Shown: positions 23,793 through 31,237 of the stretch, piece after piece
Numbering within the stretch: the first letter of the stretch is position 1
How the letters are laid out: each line of letters starts with the position of its first letter
Source: Thermoplasmatota archaeon
Lineage (GTDB): Archaea > Thermoplasmatota > E2 > DHVEG-1
Assembly (NCBI GenBank): GCA_030601705.1
Contig: JAUWBM010000007.1
Coordinates: forward strand, 1 to 51,831
Direction of reading: 5' to 3'
DNA: 51,831 nt
Made by a program: the position numbers and the translations under genes
Notes under the pieces: generated by a model
The model's input: only the letters and a program-made list of their open reading frames with translations
The model's database searches: none
What the model was told of the DNA's origin: nothing

Positions 23793-23984
23793 ATGATAGA
23801 TTGTAAGACATATATAAAATATAAATGCCCAAATTGTGGACATAAAAACCATAAAAGATTATATGATAGTCAATCAATTTGTTGTAGTAAATGTAATTTT
23901 CCAGTAGAATCAATTTGGAGTCCGGCAAATTATTTAGTTTATAGCCCCAAATTATTGGAAAAAATTAAGAAACTGAATCAATAG
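23793..23984 (+). CDS. Zinc-ribbon protein
   Basis: A 63-residue protein with YKCPNCGHKNHKR and CCSKCNFPVES, two CxxC knuckles about 20 residues apart as in zinc ribbons. Small stand-alone ribbons are common in phage early regions. Start supported by GGAAGAGAAAA. Confidence 0.65.
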   Translation: MIDCKTYIKYKCPNCGHKNHKRLYDSQSICCSKCNFPVESIWSPANYLVYSPKLLEKIKKLNQ

Positions 23985-23993
23985 GAGTAAACA

Positions 23994-24221
23994 ATGGCAC
24001 TTAAACATCTAATTGCCCAAATTGAGAATAAAAATATTTCAAAACAAGATATGGAAAAGGCTATTGCCCTGATTACTAAAATAGCTAGAAGTCCTAAATT
24101 AAGAAAAAGATGTCATTATAGTAGTGTTCTTGTAAGCATATGCATTGCTTTTGAGTGGCGGAATGCTCCTGGTGGTAGTGACTTTTGGCATTATATAGAG
24201 TCTGCCCCTAATAAGTTGTGA
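23994..24221 (+). CDS. Small helical protein
   Basis: A 75-residue protein with ATAGGAG in front. Mostly helical (KQDMEKAIALITKIARSPKL) with a Trp/Gly-rich end (WRNAPGGSDFWHYI). Function unknown. Confidence 0.55.
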   Translation: MALKHLIAQIENKNISKQDMEKAIALITKIARSPKLRKRCHYSSVLVSICIAFEWRNAPGGSDFWHYIESAPNKL

Positions 24222-24256
24222 CATGTAGAAAAGCCTAATTTGGAAAGGGTATTGAG

Positions 24257-24460
24257 ATGTATGAATATGAAAATTTAAGACGTATTACCTATGGGGAAAC
24301 GGGTGCTTTATTTATTCCTGTATGTTCCAAATGTGGACGATTTGTAAAAGCTGATGATAATATGATGTTTAATGTGGAAGATGATTTTGACAGAAAAAAG
24401 CCAAATGCATTTTGTACGAAAGATGGAAGGGTTTCTATGCCTTTTGAGGGGTTTTATTAG
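24257..24460 (+). CDS. Small Cys-containing protein
   Basis: A 67-residue protein with VCSKCGRFVKADDNM and a later FCTKDG. Three Cys are suitably placed for metal binding. GGGTATTGAG precedes the ATG. Function unknown. Confidence 0.55.
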   Translation: MYEYENLRRITYGETGALFIPVCSKCGRFVKADDNMMFNVEDDFDRKKPNAFCTKDGRVSMPFEGFY

Positions 24461-24472
24461 AAGGAGGTTGAA

Positions 24473-24634
24473 ATGACTGAATTAGATAAGATATTAGAGC
24501 CTATAAAAGACTTGAATTACAAAATGTTGGAAGATATTTCAAAGGAGTTAATTTCTCGTGGTCATTTAAGAATGGCAGTTGGAATAATGCTCCATAAGGC
24601 AATAATGTATTTGCTAAAGAAGAAAGATGAATAA
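24473..24634 (+). CDS. Small helical protein
   Basis: A 53-residue protein with a strong AGAAGGAGG site. Three helices likely (ELDKILEPIKDLNYKM, LEDISKELISRGHLR, VGIMLHKAIMYLLKKK). It ends four bases before the VRR-NUC gene. Function unknown. Confidence 0.55.
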   Translation: MTELDKILEPIKDLNYKMLEDISKELISRGHLRMAVGIMLHKAIMYLLKKKDE

Positions 24635-24637
24635 AAA

Positions 24638-25048
24638 ATGTTACCTGATAAAGAAGTAAAGCCTGATTTACAGATGCGATGGTGGTGGCAAAAGGAAGAT
24701 GGGAAAAGGAAAATAAAAGTGAGAAGATCCAAAGAACTCGAAATGGCAGTAGAAAAATATTTAAAGATTAAAAAAATTCCTTATCTTCGAGTGGAGAATT
24801 ATATCTGCTATAAGTGTCATGCTGTACAAAATTCAAAGGCGAAGGGAATGCCTGATTTCATTCTGTTTGACCTGATAAATCCAGATCGGGGATTTCATTT
24901 GTTGGCGGTAGAATGTAAGACCGGGAAATATTCTAAGCTTACAAAGGAGCAGAAATATTACAAAGAACTCTTTGAGCGATGCGGAACACATTATATTGTT
25001 TTGCGTGATACAATAGACGAGATTTTAAAGTATTTTGGGGATAAATAA
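24638..25048 (+). CDS. VRR-NUC domain nuclease
   Basis: A 136-residue stand-alone VRR-NUC: GMPDF (70-74), VECKTGKYSKLTKEQ (91-105, with E92 and K94 as metal and catalytic residues) and HYIVLRD. Such nucleases act on branched DNA, including Holliday junctions, and often serve phages in recombination or packaging. An unusual CYKC pair precedes the active site. Confidence 0.85.
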   Translation: MLPDKEVKPDLQMRWWWQKEDGKRKIKVRRSKELEMAVEKYLKIKKIPYLRVENYICYKCHAVQNSKAKGMPDFILFDLINPDRGFHLLAVECKTGKYSKLTKEQKYYKELFERCGTHYIVLRDTIDEILKYFGDK

Positions 25049-25062
25049 CATTGGGAATAAAT

Positions 25063-25380
25063 ATGTATTTGCATGAAAAATTACTTGATATATGTAAAAA
25101 CACCGAAATAAAGAGCGGCCAAGATGTAAATAAACTTAATCGCCTGATTTGTGAAGAATGTGAAAAATATTATAAATCCCGTCTTAGTCATGGAATGACA
25201 AAAAAATCTATGAAGGCAGTACTTGATAAAACATTCAATTTGTTTGACCTATTTGTAAAATTAGCACTAAAAAGTGATGATGCCCAATTAGTTGTACTGG
25301 CTGAAACATTTAAAAAGTATAGTTTTAAAAAACAATTTTTAGAAAATAAACAAGTGGCAAATATATATAATTCGCTCTAA
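25063..25380 (+). CDS. Helical protein, unknown
   Basis: A 105-residue helical protein from ATG 25063; a TTG at 25051 would add four residues. Charged and Lys-rich with no motif I recognise. It follows the nuclease by 14 bases. A small hairpin TCACC-TAC-GGGTGA lies just behind it. Confidence 0.5.
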   Translation: MYLHEKLLDICKNTEIKSGQDVNKLNRLICEECEKYYKSRLSHGMTKKSMKAVLDKTFNLFDLFVKLALKSDDAQLVVLAETFKKYSFKKQFLENKQVANIYNSL

Positions 25381-25423
25381 TGGCAAAGCTCACCTACGGG
25401 TGAATTAAAAATGAAGGATAATT

Positions 25424-25633
25424 ATGAAGGAACTGACAACCCAAAATGAGTTAATTATAGATGGTTATGCACATATTATTGGGGACAAGAAATGTGGGGA
25501 ATGTTGGAGTGGATACCCCAGAGAGTGTGAATGTGGTGGATTAATACACGCATCTTTTGGTGATGAAAATTATGATTGTGATTATTGGTTATATACTAAA
25601 TGCGATAAATGTGGTGAAAGCGAGCCGGGTTGA
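25424..25633 (+). CDS. Cys-rich small protein
   Basis: A 69-residue protein with CGEC, CECGG and CDKCG, likely binding one or two zinc ions. AAGGATAATT precedes the ATG. The acidic middle and the Cys pattern are similar to small phage zinc proteins of unknown role. Confidence 0.6.
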   Translation: MKELTTQNELIIDGYAHIIGDKKCGECWSGYPRECECGGLIHASFGDENYDCDYWLYTKCDKCGESEPG

Positions 25634-25650
25634 AATTGAGAGTAAGAGCG

Positions 25651-25929
25651 ATGGATACAAAGAAATATCTTGTTTATACAGACAATCAGCCTTCGTGTCT
25701 GGTTTGCAATAGAAAGCCAGGTCATCACCACATGGAGACAATAGGAAGTGGTGGCGATAGGAGAAAGCAAACAATCAAGGATTATTCAGCTGTGAATTTA
25801 TGTTGGTCACACCACAATGAATTGGGAACTATCGGGAAGTCAAAATTTGAGCAAAAATATAAAATAAATCTATGGCAAGAAGCATTCAAACTGCTAAGAG
25901 AGTATTTCATTAAGAAGGGAGAAAAATGA
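25651..25929 (+). CDS. HNH nuclease, NinG/DUF968-like
   Basis: A 92-residue protein from ATG 25651; a TTG at 25630 would overlap the previous gene. Motifs: CLVCN (C16, C19), GHHHMETIGSGG, then NLCWSHH (C51, H54, H55) and GTIGKSKFEQ. This is the compact HNH arrangement of Ref/DUF968/NinG-type phage recombination nucleases. Confidence 0.75.
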   Translation: MDTKKYLVYTDNQPSCLVCNRKPGHHHMETIGSGGDRRKQTIKDYSAVNLCWSHHNELGTIGKSKFEQKYKINLWQEAFKLLREYFIKKGEK

Positions 25930-26282
25930 AAGACGGTAAGTATGTAATAGTGAAGAAAAAAACTGGTGGTATTGCATTGGGTATAGTTGATTCATCTATG
26001 TTGGAGTATATTCCAGACTATATGAAAAAAGACCGTGAAATACCAGTAAGGTTTATGCCAAAAGAGATGATGAAATATCCAGAATTAAGAAAAATTGCAT
26101 GGTTGGTTAATCAGGTGTCAACGGCAAGTTGTTACAAGCCAAAAGATATATTATATACTTTTGAAGACCCCCAAAATGTTAATGTGGATGACATGAAGAA
26201 GTTGCAAAAGAAACTAAAAAAGATTGTACTTTTTAAAAATCCAGAAATAAAAAGTGACACGTTTTTAACATGGCGTTTATAG
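25926..26282 (+). CDS. Unknown protein
   Basis: A 118-residue protein from an ATGA overlap with the HNH gene. Mixed alpha/beta with strands at the start (GKYVIVKKKTGGIALGIV) and helices at the end (DDMKKLQKKLKKIV). No motif recognised. Confidence 0.55.
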   Translation: MKDGKYVIVKKKTGGIALGIVDSSMLEYIPDYMKKDREIPVRFMPKEMMKYPELRKIAWLVNQVSTASCYKPKDILYTFEDPQNVNVDDMKKLQKKLKKIVLFKNPEIKSDTFLTWRL

Positions 26283-26303
26283 GAAGATAAATTGAACTCA
26301 ATT

Positions 26304-26498
26304 ATGGATATTATAAAAATTGCAGAAAAACAACTTCAAAGGTTGAATAAAGAAAACAAGCGTAAATTAGACAAATTATTGTTTCCAAGCCGAGACATCA
26401 GCAAGAAGTGTTCTATATGTGGAGCAGAACCTAATAAGCCATGTATTCTTGTTGATCCAATAGAAAGTATTGTGTTCAGTAAAGGGAGGATAAGTTGA
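26304..26498 (+). CDS. Small protein with one Cys pair
   Basis: A 64-residue protein from ATG 26304; a TTG at 26292 has AGGAAGATAA in front and may be the real start. CSICGAEPNKPC suggests a small zinc site. It overlaps the next gene's TTG by its TGA. Function unknown. Confidence 0.5.
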   Translation: MDIIKIAEKQLQRLNKENKRKLDKLLFPSRDISKKCSICGAEPNKPCILVDPIESIVFSKGRIS

Positions 26499-26692
26499 AT
26501 ATATTAGAAGTTGTAGTGGTTTTTATATTAGTATCTCTAGTGTGTGTAATGATGATTTCTGGATTGTGTGTGATAGGGAAACTGGAGAAAATAGAAAGTA
26601 TATTGAAACTTTTGGCAACTGGACCGGTGAAACCTAAAAAGCGTAAGCCACCCGAGGATGAAGAGGAAATAGATCCAGAGCTGGGAAGATGA
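26495..26692 (+). CDS. Small membrane protein, last early gene
   Basis: A 65-residue protein starting with TTG at 26495, supported by GGGAGGATAAG. One membrane segment (VVVFILVSLVCVMMISGLCVIG) and a charged tail rich in K, P and E. It is the last rightward gene before the convergent leftward operon. I saw no clear terminator between them. Confidence 0.5.
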   Translation: MNILEVVVVFILVSLVCVMMISGLCVIGKLEKIESILKLLATGPVKPKKRKPPEDEEEIDPELGR

Positions 26693-26700
26693 AAGACGAA

Positions 26701-26931
26701 TTAATGACTCATTGAACAACCACCTGATTTCTTTCGGACAGGTACTTCTTTTTTGATTAAAGCTTCCATTATCATTCTGGTCTTTTTCGATAGCGGCGCC
26801 TTGCCATTCTCGATCTCGGAGATGCGCACATTAGCGCCACCCTGGGAAAAGCCCAGCTTCACTCCAAATTCCTGTTGTGTCAATCCCATTTGCTTCCGTA
26901 TTGATCTAGTATATTTTGCATCTGATTTCAT
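26701..26931 (-). CDS. Xre-family repressor, leftward operon
   Basis: A 76-residue protein that is almost only a helix-turn-helix domain: GLTQQEFGVKLGFSQGGANV then RISEIENGKAPLSKKT. It is about 70% identical over its first 57 residues to the protein at 39252. Last gene of the leftward operon whose promoter at 28491-28599 carries two palindromic operators, so autoregulation is likely. GC content is higher than in the neighbours, which hints at a separate origin. Confidence 0.8.
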   Translation of the reverse strand: MKSDAKYTRSIRKQMGLTQQEFGVKLGFSQGGANVRISEIENGKAPLSKKTRMIMEALIKKEVPVRKKSGGCSMSH

Positions 26932-26932
26932 T

Positions 26933-27172
26933 CTATCCTTCCGTTGCTTTTTTGATTATCTTATTTGCCTTTTTATATATCCAAGGACTGTTTGGGTATC
27001 TAAAAGCCATTTCTTTTGCAAATTCCAATAATTCATCATGGCTGTTCACGCATTGGCATATTCGCTGGGCGTTGGCTTCATTTTCGTCAACAGTTATAGT
27101 AATAAGTTTTCCATTCTTATCAATAACTTCTCCGGCAAATATTTTCTTCCAAGGTATGGGTGAGTATTTCAT
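26933..27172 (-). CDS. Small protein of leftward operon
   Basis: A 79-residue protein. I start it at 27172 (MKYSPIPWKKIFAG) because AGGAGG lies upstream; a longer frame to 27211 lacks a site. Strand start (GKLITITVDENEANAQRI) with helices after it (HDELLEFAKEMAFRY). One base separates its stop from the repressor start. Function unknown. Confidence 0.6.
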   Translation of the reverse strand: MKYSPIPWKKIFAGEVIDKNGKLITITVDENEANAQRICQCVNSHDELLEFAKEMAFRYPNSPWIYKKANKIIKKATEG

Positions 27173-27197
27173 GGTTTTAATCCTCCTATTAATTGTT

Positions 27198-27356
27198 TTA
27201 TTTCTTTTCAAAAACGAGTCCGATAGTTACTGCTATTGCAGATGCAATAATATAAAATAGAAAGGCTATCTGATTTGATAGACTTAAATCAATGATTTCT
27301 AATGGTATTGCAAGATCTACCAGCATAAGATATATCCCAAATAGTAATCCCTTCAT
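27198..27356 (-). CDS. Small membrane protein of leftward operon
   Basis: A 52-residue frame with AAGAAGGAGAATAAAACT upstream. Two membrane segments (LLFGIYLMLVDLAIPLEII and IAFLFYIIASAIAVTIGLVF). A superinfection-exclusion role would fit a repressor operon, but this is only a guess from context. Confidence 0.6.
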   Translation of the reverse strand: MKGLLFGIYLMLVDLAIPLEIIDLSLSNQIAFLFYIIASAIAVTIGLVFEKK

Positions 27357-27396
27357 AGTTTTATTCTCCTTCTTTTCCTATAAATGCTAATTTTTC

Positions 27397-27525
27397 TCAA
27401 TCTAATTTTGCTAAAACTCTTTCAATTTGAGTTTTCTTTTTTGGTTTTAATTTTATTGGATGTTTTCTCCAAGAAGGTATTGCATTAGGATAATCAGCCT
27501 TTTTCCAAGATTTATCTTTTATCAT
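27397..27525 (-). CDS. Small basic protein of leftward operon
   Basis: A 42-residue frame with AGGAGGATGAA upstream of its ATG. It reads MIKDKSWKKADYPNAIPSW and ends in a basic helix with KPKKKTQIERVLAKLD. It has the look of a nucleic-acid-binding peptide. It directly follows the large structured RNA. Confidence 0.55.
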   Translation of the reverse strand: MIKDKSWKKADYPNAIPSWRKHPIKLKPKKKTQIERVLAKLD

Positions 27526-27564
27526 TTCATCCTCCTGTTATTTTGTTTTCTCGTCTTAGAAAAA

Positions 27565-27871
27565 AGAGAATATAGGTTGCAGCCCAGGTGCTTTGTGTCT
27601 GATACGGAGTTAAGCCCTCAATACGATTCACACGATAAGGTTACTGTCACCAGCAATTACATCTCATAGAGACGGTGTGCCACTTGCCTCGCTTCGGTAT
27701 ACTAATTAATTCACATAGCCCAATTATTCAGCGTTCTTTTGCCTACACGTAGGTAAACCTCGTGACCAAGATCGTCTATGACGCATGGTAACTACTCGGA
27801 TTTTAAGACTCTCCTGCTGGGATGTGCGTTCAGTTTTCCAACACTTTCGGTTTTGTTCTCCTATATTCTCT
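27565..27871 (-). ncRNA. Structured RNA, family member B (307 nt)
   Basis: On the minus strand AGAGAATATAGG pairs perfectly with CCTATATTCTCT over 12 bp across 307 bases, and the 3' side is followed by TTTTTTC. Inner hairpins include CCTAC-GT-GTAGG and CGTC-ATA-GACG. GACGATCTTGGTCAC, then ACAGTAAC, then ACTCCG occur in the same order as in the element at 11696. No convincing frame is present on either strand. Not recognised as a known group I intron, GOLLD or ROOL RNA. Confidence 0.65.
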
Positions 27872-27890
27872 CAATTTTCAAAAAACTTTG

Positions 27891-27934
27891 AGCCTGAAGG
27901 GGGAATCGAATCCCCTCAAACTCCATGTAGGCTA
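27891..27934 (-). ncRNA. AGCCTG-type RNA element, copy 2
   Basis: Minus strand: TAGCCTACATGGAGTTTGAG, a G-rich/C-rich hairpin around TTCGAT, then CAGGCTCAAA. The TAG is the stop codon of the gene upstream. The flanks match copy 3 at 39186 closely while the hairpin bases differ but still pair, which supports a selected RNA structure. Confidence 0.65.
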
Positions 27935-28189
27935 AACTGCTTTGATCGTTTCTGTGATTATGGTTACTTTTTCGATGGTCATTGTCACAATTCTCCAATA
28001 TTCATTATATAAGCCATGATCCGCAGCTCTTACTTCTTTTGCATGGGCAATCGCTTGCTCAAGCCCATAAACTTCTTCATTAAGTTTACCATCAAATTTT
28101 AATCCAAGCCGCTTGTGATATTGGGAATATTTCTCTGGTAATAAAGTACCCTGTTCAACCCTGATTTGATAAGATACACTCTTTTTCAT
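27932..28189 (-). CDS. Second gene of leftward operon
   Basis: An 85-residue protein with AGGAGAATGAG upstream of its ATG. Helical middle (LEQAIAHAKEVRAADHG) and a strand-like end (YWRIVTMTIEKVTIITETI). Not similar to its positional counterpart at 38979. Function unknown. Confidence 0.6.
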   Translation of the reverse strand: MKKSVSYQIRVEQGTLLPEKYSQYHKRLGLKFDGKLNEEVYGLEQAIAHAKEVRAADHGLYNEYWRIVTMTIEKVTIITETIKAV

Positions 28190-28201
28190 CTCATTCTCCT
28201 G

Positions 28202-28477
28202 TTAAATATACATTCTAACTAAAATTTTTCCTGCTTCTTTTAAAGACTCTTTCTCAATTCCTACCCATTCATAAATAGCATTACTTAACCAACAAGCCTT
28301 AGCCCAACATTTAGGAAGCTTGTGTAAATTTCCGGTCATCTTTTTATCGTTCTCATCATACCAAATTGCGATTTGTCCACCGCTAATCAATTTACCATTA
28401 TCACAACCTATGATACCATGATCCAAAAAATGAAACTCACAACCTTCTAGATCTTTGATATAATTTTCTTTTGTCAT
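28202..28477 (-). CDS. First gene of leftward operon
   Basis: A 91-residue protein with AAAAGGAGGACAAG before the ATG and the duplicated promoter block directly upstream. Strands and helices alternate (CEFHFLDHGIIGCDNGKLISG). Not similar to its positional counterpart at 38423. Function unknown; first-cargo position suggests control by the Xre repressor. Confidence 0.6.
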   Translation of the reverse strand: MTKENYIKDLEGCEFHFLDHGIIGCDNGKLISGGQIAIWYDENDKKMTGNLHKLPKCWAKACWLSNAIYEWVGIEKESLKEAGKILVRMYI

Positions 28478-28490
28478 CTTGTCCTCCTTT

Positions 28491-28599
28491 TGTCAAATCT
28501 CACCCTTAATTTACGGTAGCCGTAATTAATTGTCAAGATTTATTTTACGTTCTCCGTAATTATTCTCATTTATTTTGGAAAGTGTGAGCTATGTCACAT
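28491..28599 (-). promoter_or_regulatory. Duplicated promoter/operator/CRP block, leftward copy
   Basis: Reading leftward: CRP-type site TGTGA-CATAGC-TCACA (28583-28598), operator TTACGGAGAACGTAA, then TTGACA, 17 bases and TAAATT with operator TTACGGCTACCGTAA between them. It matches the inverse of 38284-38392 at 107 of 109 bases. The downstream operator overlaps the -10 box, so the bound Xre repressor should block transcription. Confidence 0.8.
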
Positions 28600-28610
28600 C
28601 ATTATTTACT

Positions 28611-28638
28611 TTGTTTTTCATATAGAGTGTAGTATTTT
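28611..28638 (+). promoter_or_regulatory. Possible rightward promoter
   Basis: TTGTTT (28611-28616), 16 bases, TATTTT (28633-28638), with GTGTAGTATTTT resembling GTGTTGTATTTT of the promoter at 9359. It would start transcription of the packaging genes and lies on the other side of the CRP-type site at 28583. Confidence 0.4.
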
Positions 28639-28652
28639 GTGGCGAGAATGAG

Positions 28653-28895
28653 ATGAAAGAAATAAAATATTAAGGTTCGGACAGCGTAAAAGAATACCTG
28701 GCGAGAAAACTCAAAAAACTGAAAGATGCAAAAAGGAGTTTTTATGGTTCTCGGAAAGTTTCAATTCACACCAGTCAGGCTGTAAACCCGGAGAGAAGAA
28801 GGATCACAGATACATGTAATAACCTCAATATCTCCAGAAAGAAATATAAGAAGTCGGTCATAAGGCAGAGAGCTTTAAAGCGTGGGAGAGTGTAA
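28653..28895 (+). pseudogene. Basic protein gene interrupted by TAA
   Basis: ATG at 28653 opens MKEIKY, then TAA at 28671-28673, then 73 further sense codons in the same frame to the stop at 28893. They encode a very basic helical protein (EYLARKLKKLKDAKRSFYG, SRKKYKKSVIRQRALKRG). A C-to-T change of CAA would explain the stop. No other start with a ribosome site exists. Neighbours use TAA as a real stop, so recoding is unlikely. Confidence 0.5.
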
Positions 28896-28897
28896 AA

Positions 28898-29104
28898 ATG
28901 TTAGATAAAGATAAATATATTAAAGCATATAGAATATTAAATGAAAATTTACCTCGTGCCACAAGAGAAATGAGTTGTTGTTATGAACTTTTTGAATGTA
29001 AAGTAAAAGAAATAATTCGAGGTGATAGTGAAAGTATTGTAATTGTTGAAATGAATGGTTTTTACCCAGCCGTGACAAATGAATGGAGTTTTATAATTGA
29101 GTAA
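28898..29104 (+). CDS. Small protein, unknown
   Basis: A 68-residue protein two bases behind the broken gene. Mixed helix and strand (YKAYRILNENLPRATREM is not exact but the start is helical; the end has SIVIVEMNGFYP). Function unknown. Confidence 0.5.
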   Translation: MLDKDKYIKAYRILNENLPRATREMSCCYELFECKVKEIIRGDSESIVIVEMNGFYPAVTNEWSFIIE

Positions 29105-29119
29105 TGAAAAGGAGATAAT

Positions 29120-29272
29120 ATGAAAAACAAATATCAATTATTAGCTGATAAGTGGAAAAATCAGGCTGATAAGTCGAGCAACGAACAAGAGCAAACATGG
29201 TTATATGGTTGTGTAGCAGATTTGGAGTCATTAATTAGCCGGCAATCTAAAAAGTCAGTAAAAGTGGTGTAA
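29120..29272 (+). CDS. Small helical protein
   Basis: A 50-residue frame with AAAAGGAGATAAT upstream. Helical and charged (YQLLADKWKNQADKSSNEQ). It ends TAATG, overlapping the start of the next short frame by one base. Function unknown. Confidence 0.5.
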   Translation: MKNKYQLLADKWKNQADKSSNEQEQTWLYGCVADLESLISRQSKKSVKVV

Positions 29273-29319
29273 TGAAAAACAAACTAACTGATAGGCAAAA
29301 AAGATTTGTAGATGGATAA
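29272..29319 (+). pseudogene. Remnant of a terminase-small-subunit-like start
   Basis: A 15-residue frame, MKNKLTDRQKRFVDG, then TAA. LTxRQxRFV is the usual beginning of phage small terminases of the Terminase_2 type, so this may be the leftover of a replaced gene. It lies just before the present small-terminase candidate. Confidence 0.45.
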
Positions 29320-29336
29320 GAAAGTATAGTTAATCA

Positions 29337-29753
29337 ATGACTGATAAACAATCAGAAGAACAGCCGAAAAGAAATCCTGCTGACCATTTAAAAAAGCATC
29401 AGTTTAAACCTGGGCAGTCGGGGAATCCCGAAGGGCGCTCCAAGAAGGAAAAAACCTTCTCTGATACTGCTAGACAACTGCTCGAGGCAAAGAGTGTAGA
29501 TATAACTTTTAAATCAAACAAGGGAAAGGAAAAGAGAATTCATCTTGAAAGTTCTCAAAATTTTTACCATTCGCTTGTTGTGGCACTTCTGATGAAAGCC
29601 TTAAAAGGTGACGTAAGGGCAATAAGAGAGCTTGCCAATCGTACCGATGGGCTACCCAAACAATCAGCAGATATAAAATTCGATGGGTTTATATTAAAGG
29701 TTGTGGGTGTAGAAATAGATAAATTCCCCCAAAAAGATGCAGATAGAGATTGA
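29337..29753 (+). CDS. Terminase small subunit candidate (DUF5681-like)
   Basis: A 138-residue protein whose start KKHQFKPGQSGNPEGRSKKE is the DUF5681 signature. Such proteins precede large terminases in many phages and probably recognise DNA for packaging. The middle is helical. It overlaps the large terminase gene by 17 bases. No good ribosome site is visible before its ATG. Confidence 0.7.
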   Translation: MTDKQSEEQPKRNPADHLKKHQFKPGQSGNPEGRSKKEKTFSDTARQLLEAKSVDITFKSNKGKEKRIHLESSQNFYHSLVVALLMKALKGDVRAIRELANRTDGLPKQSADIKFDGFILKVVGVEIDKFPQKDADRD

Positions 29754-30984
29754 TATAAAACCCAAGAATGAGCCACAGAGGCTCATTCTTGAGAATAAGA
29801 ATCCGAATCTATTATTTTCAGGACCGTGGGGATCCGGTAAAACCTATATAGGGGCAGCAAAAGCATTTATGTTGGGTACAATGTATCCAAATAATTGCAT
29901 CGCGCTTGTAAGAAAAAAAAGAGTTGATCTTAAACCTACGCTTTGGAAATGGTTTGTTGAGAAAATATTGCCCCCTGATCTTATAGTAAGGAAGGATGAT
30001 ACCGAACTTTATAGAAAAATAGCCAATGGATCTGAATTTTATGGAATAGGGCTGGATTCAACCGAGGATGTGAACAAATTAGCATCAAGAGAATATGGAT
30101 TTATAGTTGTTGAGGAGGCAAAGGAAACAAATGAACAAGATTTTGATGAAAAGATTGTACGATGTTTGAGGCTTCCTTCTGTCCCATTCCACCAAGTTTT
30201 ATTACTCACCAATCCGGGATCACCAAATCATTATTTATATCAAAGATTCTATATGGAAAGACGTAATGGAAACCATAAAATAGAATCCGAAATATTACCA
30301 AATCTACCGAAAAGTTATTATGAAAGGCTGAATCAATTAAAAGGCATATATAAAGAAAGATATGTGCTTGGGAAGTGGACGTCCTTTGAAGGTTTAGTAT
30401 ATCCATACGACCCGGGTAAACATAATATACCGCGCTTTAAGATTCCCAAAGATGGAAAGAGAGTTTTAGCGATTGATTTTGGGTTCGATCACCCATTTGT
30501 AGTACAATGGTGGTATGTATCACCAAGCGATATTTGGTATCGCTATAGGGAAATTTATATGTCTCAAAGAACGGTGAAAAAACATTCAATAGATATTAAG
30601 AAATTTTGTGAAATTGATGATATGGAGCCTTTGGTTATTTGTGATCATGATGCTGAGGATAGGGCAACCTTGAGAGAAAATGGAATAAAAACTATGCCAG
30701 CACAAAAGAGTAGATTAGCAGGTCAGCAAGTTGTATATGATAAGTTCGAGAATGGTCAGATATTTTTTCTTGAAAATTCGCTTGTTGAAATAGATCAACG
30801 ACTTATGATGGCGGGACGTCCTACAAAAACAGAAGATGAATTTGCCAATTATATGTGGGCAAATCTCAAGACAAAAGAGGACATGATAAAACAAAAAGAT
30901 GATGGCATGGATACAATGAGATATGCGATATATACGAGTATAAAGAAAATGGGCAGAAGAAAAGGCGGGGTATATATTGGATAA
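29737..30984 (+). CDS. terL: Terminase large subunit
   Basis: A 415-residue packaging motor. Walker A GPWGSGKT at 29-36, Walker B YGFIVVEEA at 120-128, coupling motif LLTNPGSPNHY, then nuclease-domain acidic residues in AIDFGFDHPF, VICDHDAED and DGMDTMRYAIY. It translocates DNA into the prohead and cuts concatemers. Length and motif set are normal and both active sites look intact. Confidence 0.92.
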   Translation: MQIEIDIKPKNEPQRLILENKNPNLLFSGPWGSGKTYIGAAKAFMLGTMYPNNCIALVRKKRVDLKPTLWKWFVEKILPPDLIVRKDDTELYRKIANGSEFYGIGLDSTEDVNKLASREYGFIVVEEAKETNEQDFDEKIVRCLRLPSVPFHQVLLLTNPGSPNHYLYQRFYMERRNGNHKIESEILPNLPKSYYERLNQLKGIYKERYVLGKWTSFEGLVYPYDPGKHNIPRFKIPKDGKRVLAIDFGFDHPFVVQWWYVSPSDIWYRYREIYMSQRTVKKHSIDIKKFCEIDDMEPLVICDHDAEDRATLRENGIKTMPAQKSRLAGQQVVYDKFENGQIFFLENSLVEIDQRLMMAGRPTKTEDEFANYMWANLKTKEDMIKQKDDGMDTMRYAIYTSIKKMGRRKGGVYIG

Positions 30985-31007
30985 AATTAAAATGATTGGA
31001 GATTATT

Positions 31008-31214
31008 ATGGACGAAAAGGAACACATCAAGCTTTTAAAGGATTTTTTCCTTTGGCTGATTCATACCGCAAAGATAGAAATTATTGATGCTGAAGAACAT
31101 ATAGAGGCGCATGGCTTTGCCAAGGGAGACTTGTGCCCAATATACTCCATTGAGATATTAATAAAAATGTATAGGAAAAAAGAAGGGATTGAAAATGACA
31201 AGCGGGACAAATAG
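31008..31214 (+). CDS. Small protein behind terminase
   Basis: A 68-residue protein from ATG 31008 with TGGAGATT upstream; an earlier in-frame start lacks a site. Helical, acidic in the first half (EKEHIKLLKDFFLWLIH). Function unknown. Confidence 0.5.
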   Translation: MDEKEHIKLLKDFFLWLIHTAKIEIIDAEEHIEAHGFAKGDLCPIYSIEILIKMYRKKEGIENDKRDK

Positions 31215-31237
31215 CAAAGATTAAAGCAAGTAAATTA

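Noticed and set aside
26692-26701. Bidirectional terminator between convergent operons
   Set aside because: Only AATGACTCATT with a one-base loop is present, too weak to call.
27565-27871. Group I intron
   Set aside because: It does not interrupt a recognisable gene and I could not find the P7/G-binding-site consensus.
27460-28012. Plus-strand frames of 69 and 75 codons across the structured RNA
   Set aside because: They run through the minus-strand genes and RNA, lack ribosome sites and look random.
28653-28895. Alternative genetic code (TAA as sense)
   Set aside because: Many certain genes, including tape measure, capsid and endolysin, end normally in TAA; the internal TAA is an isolated case.
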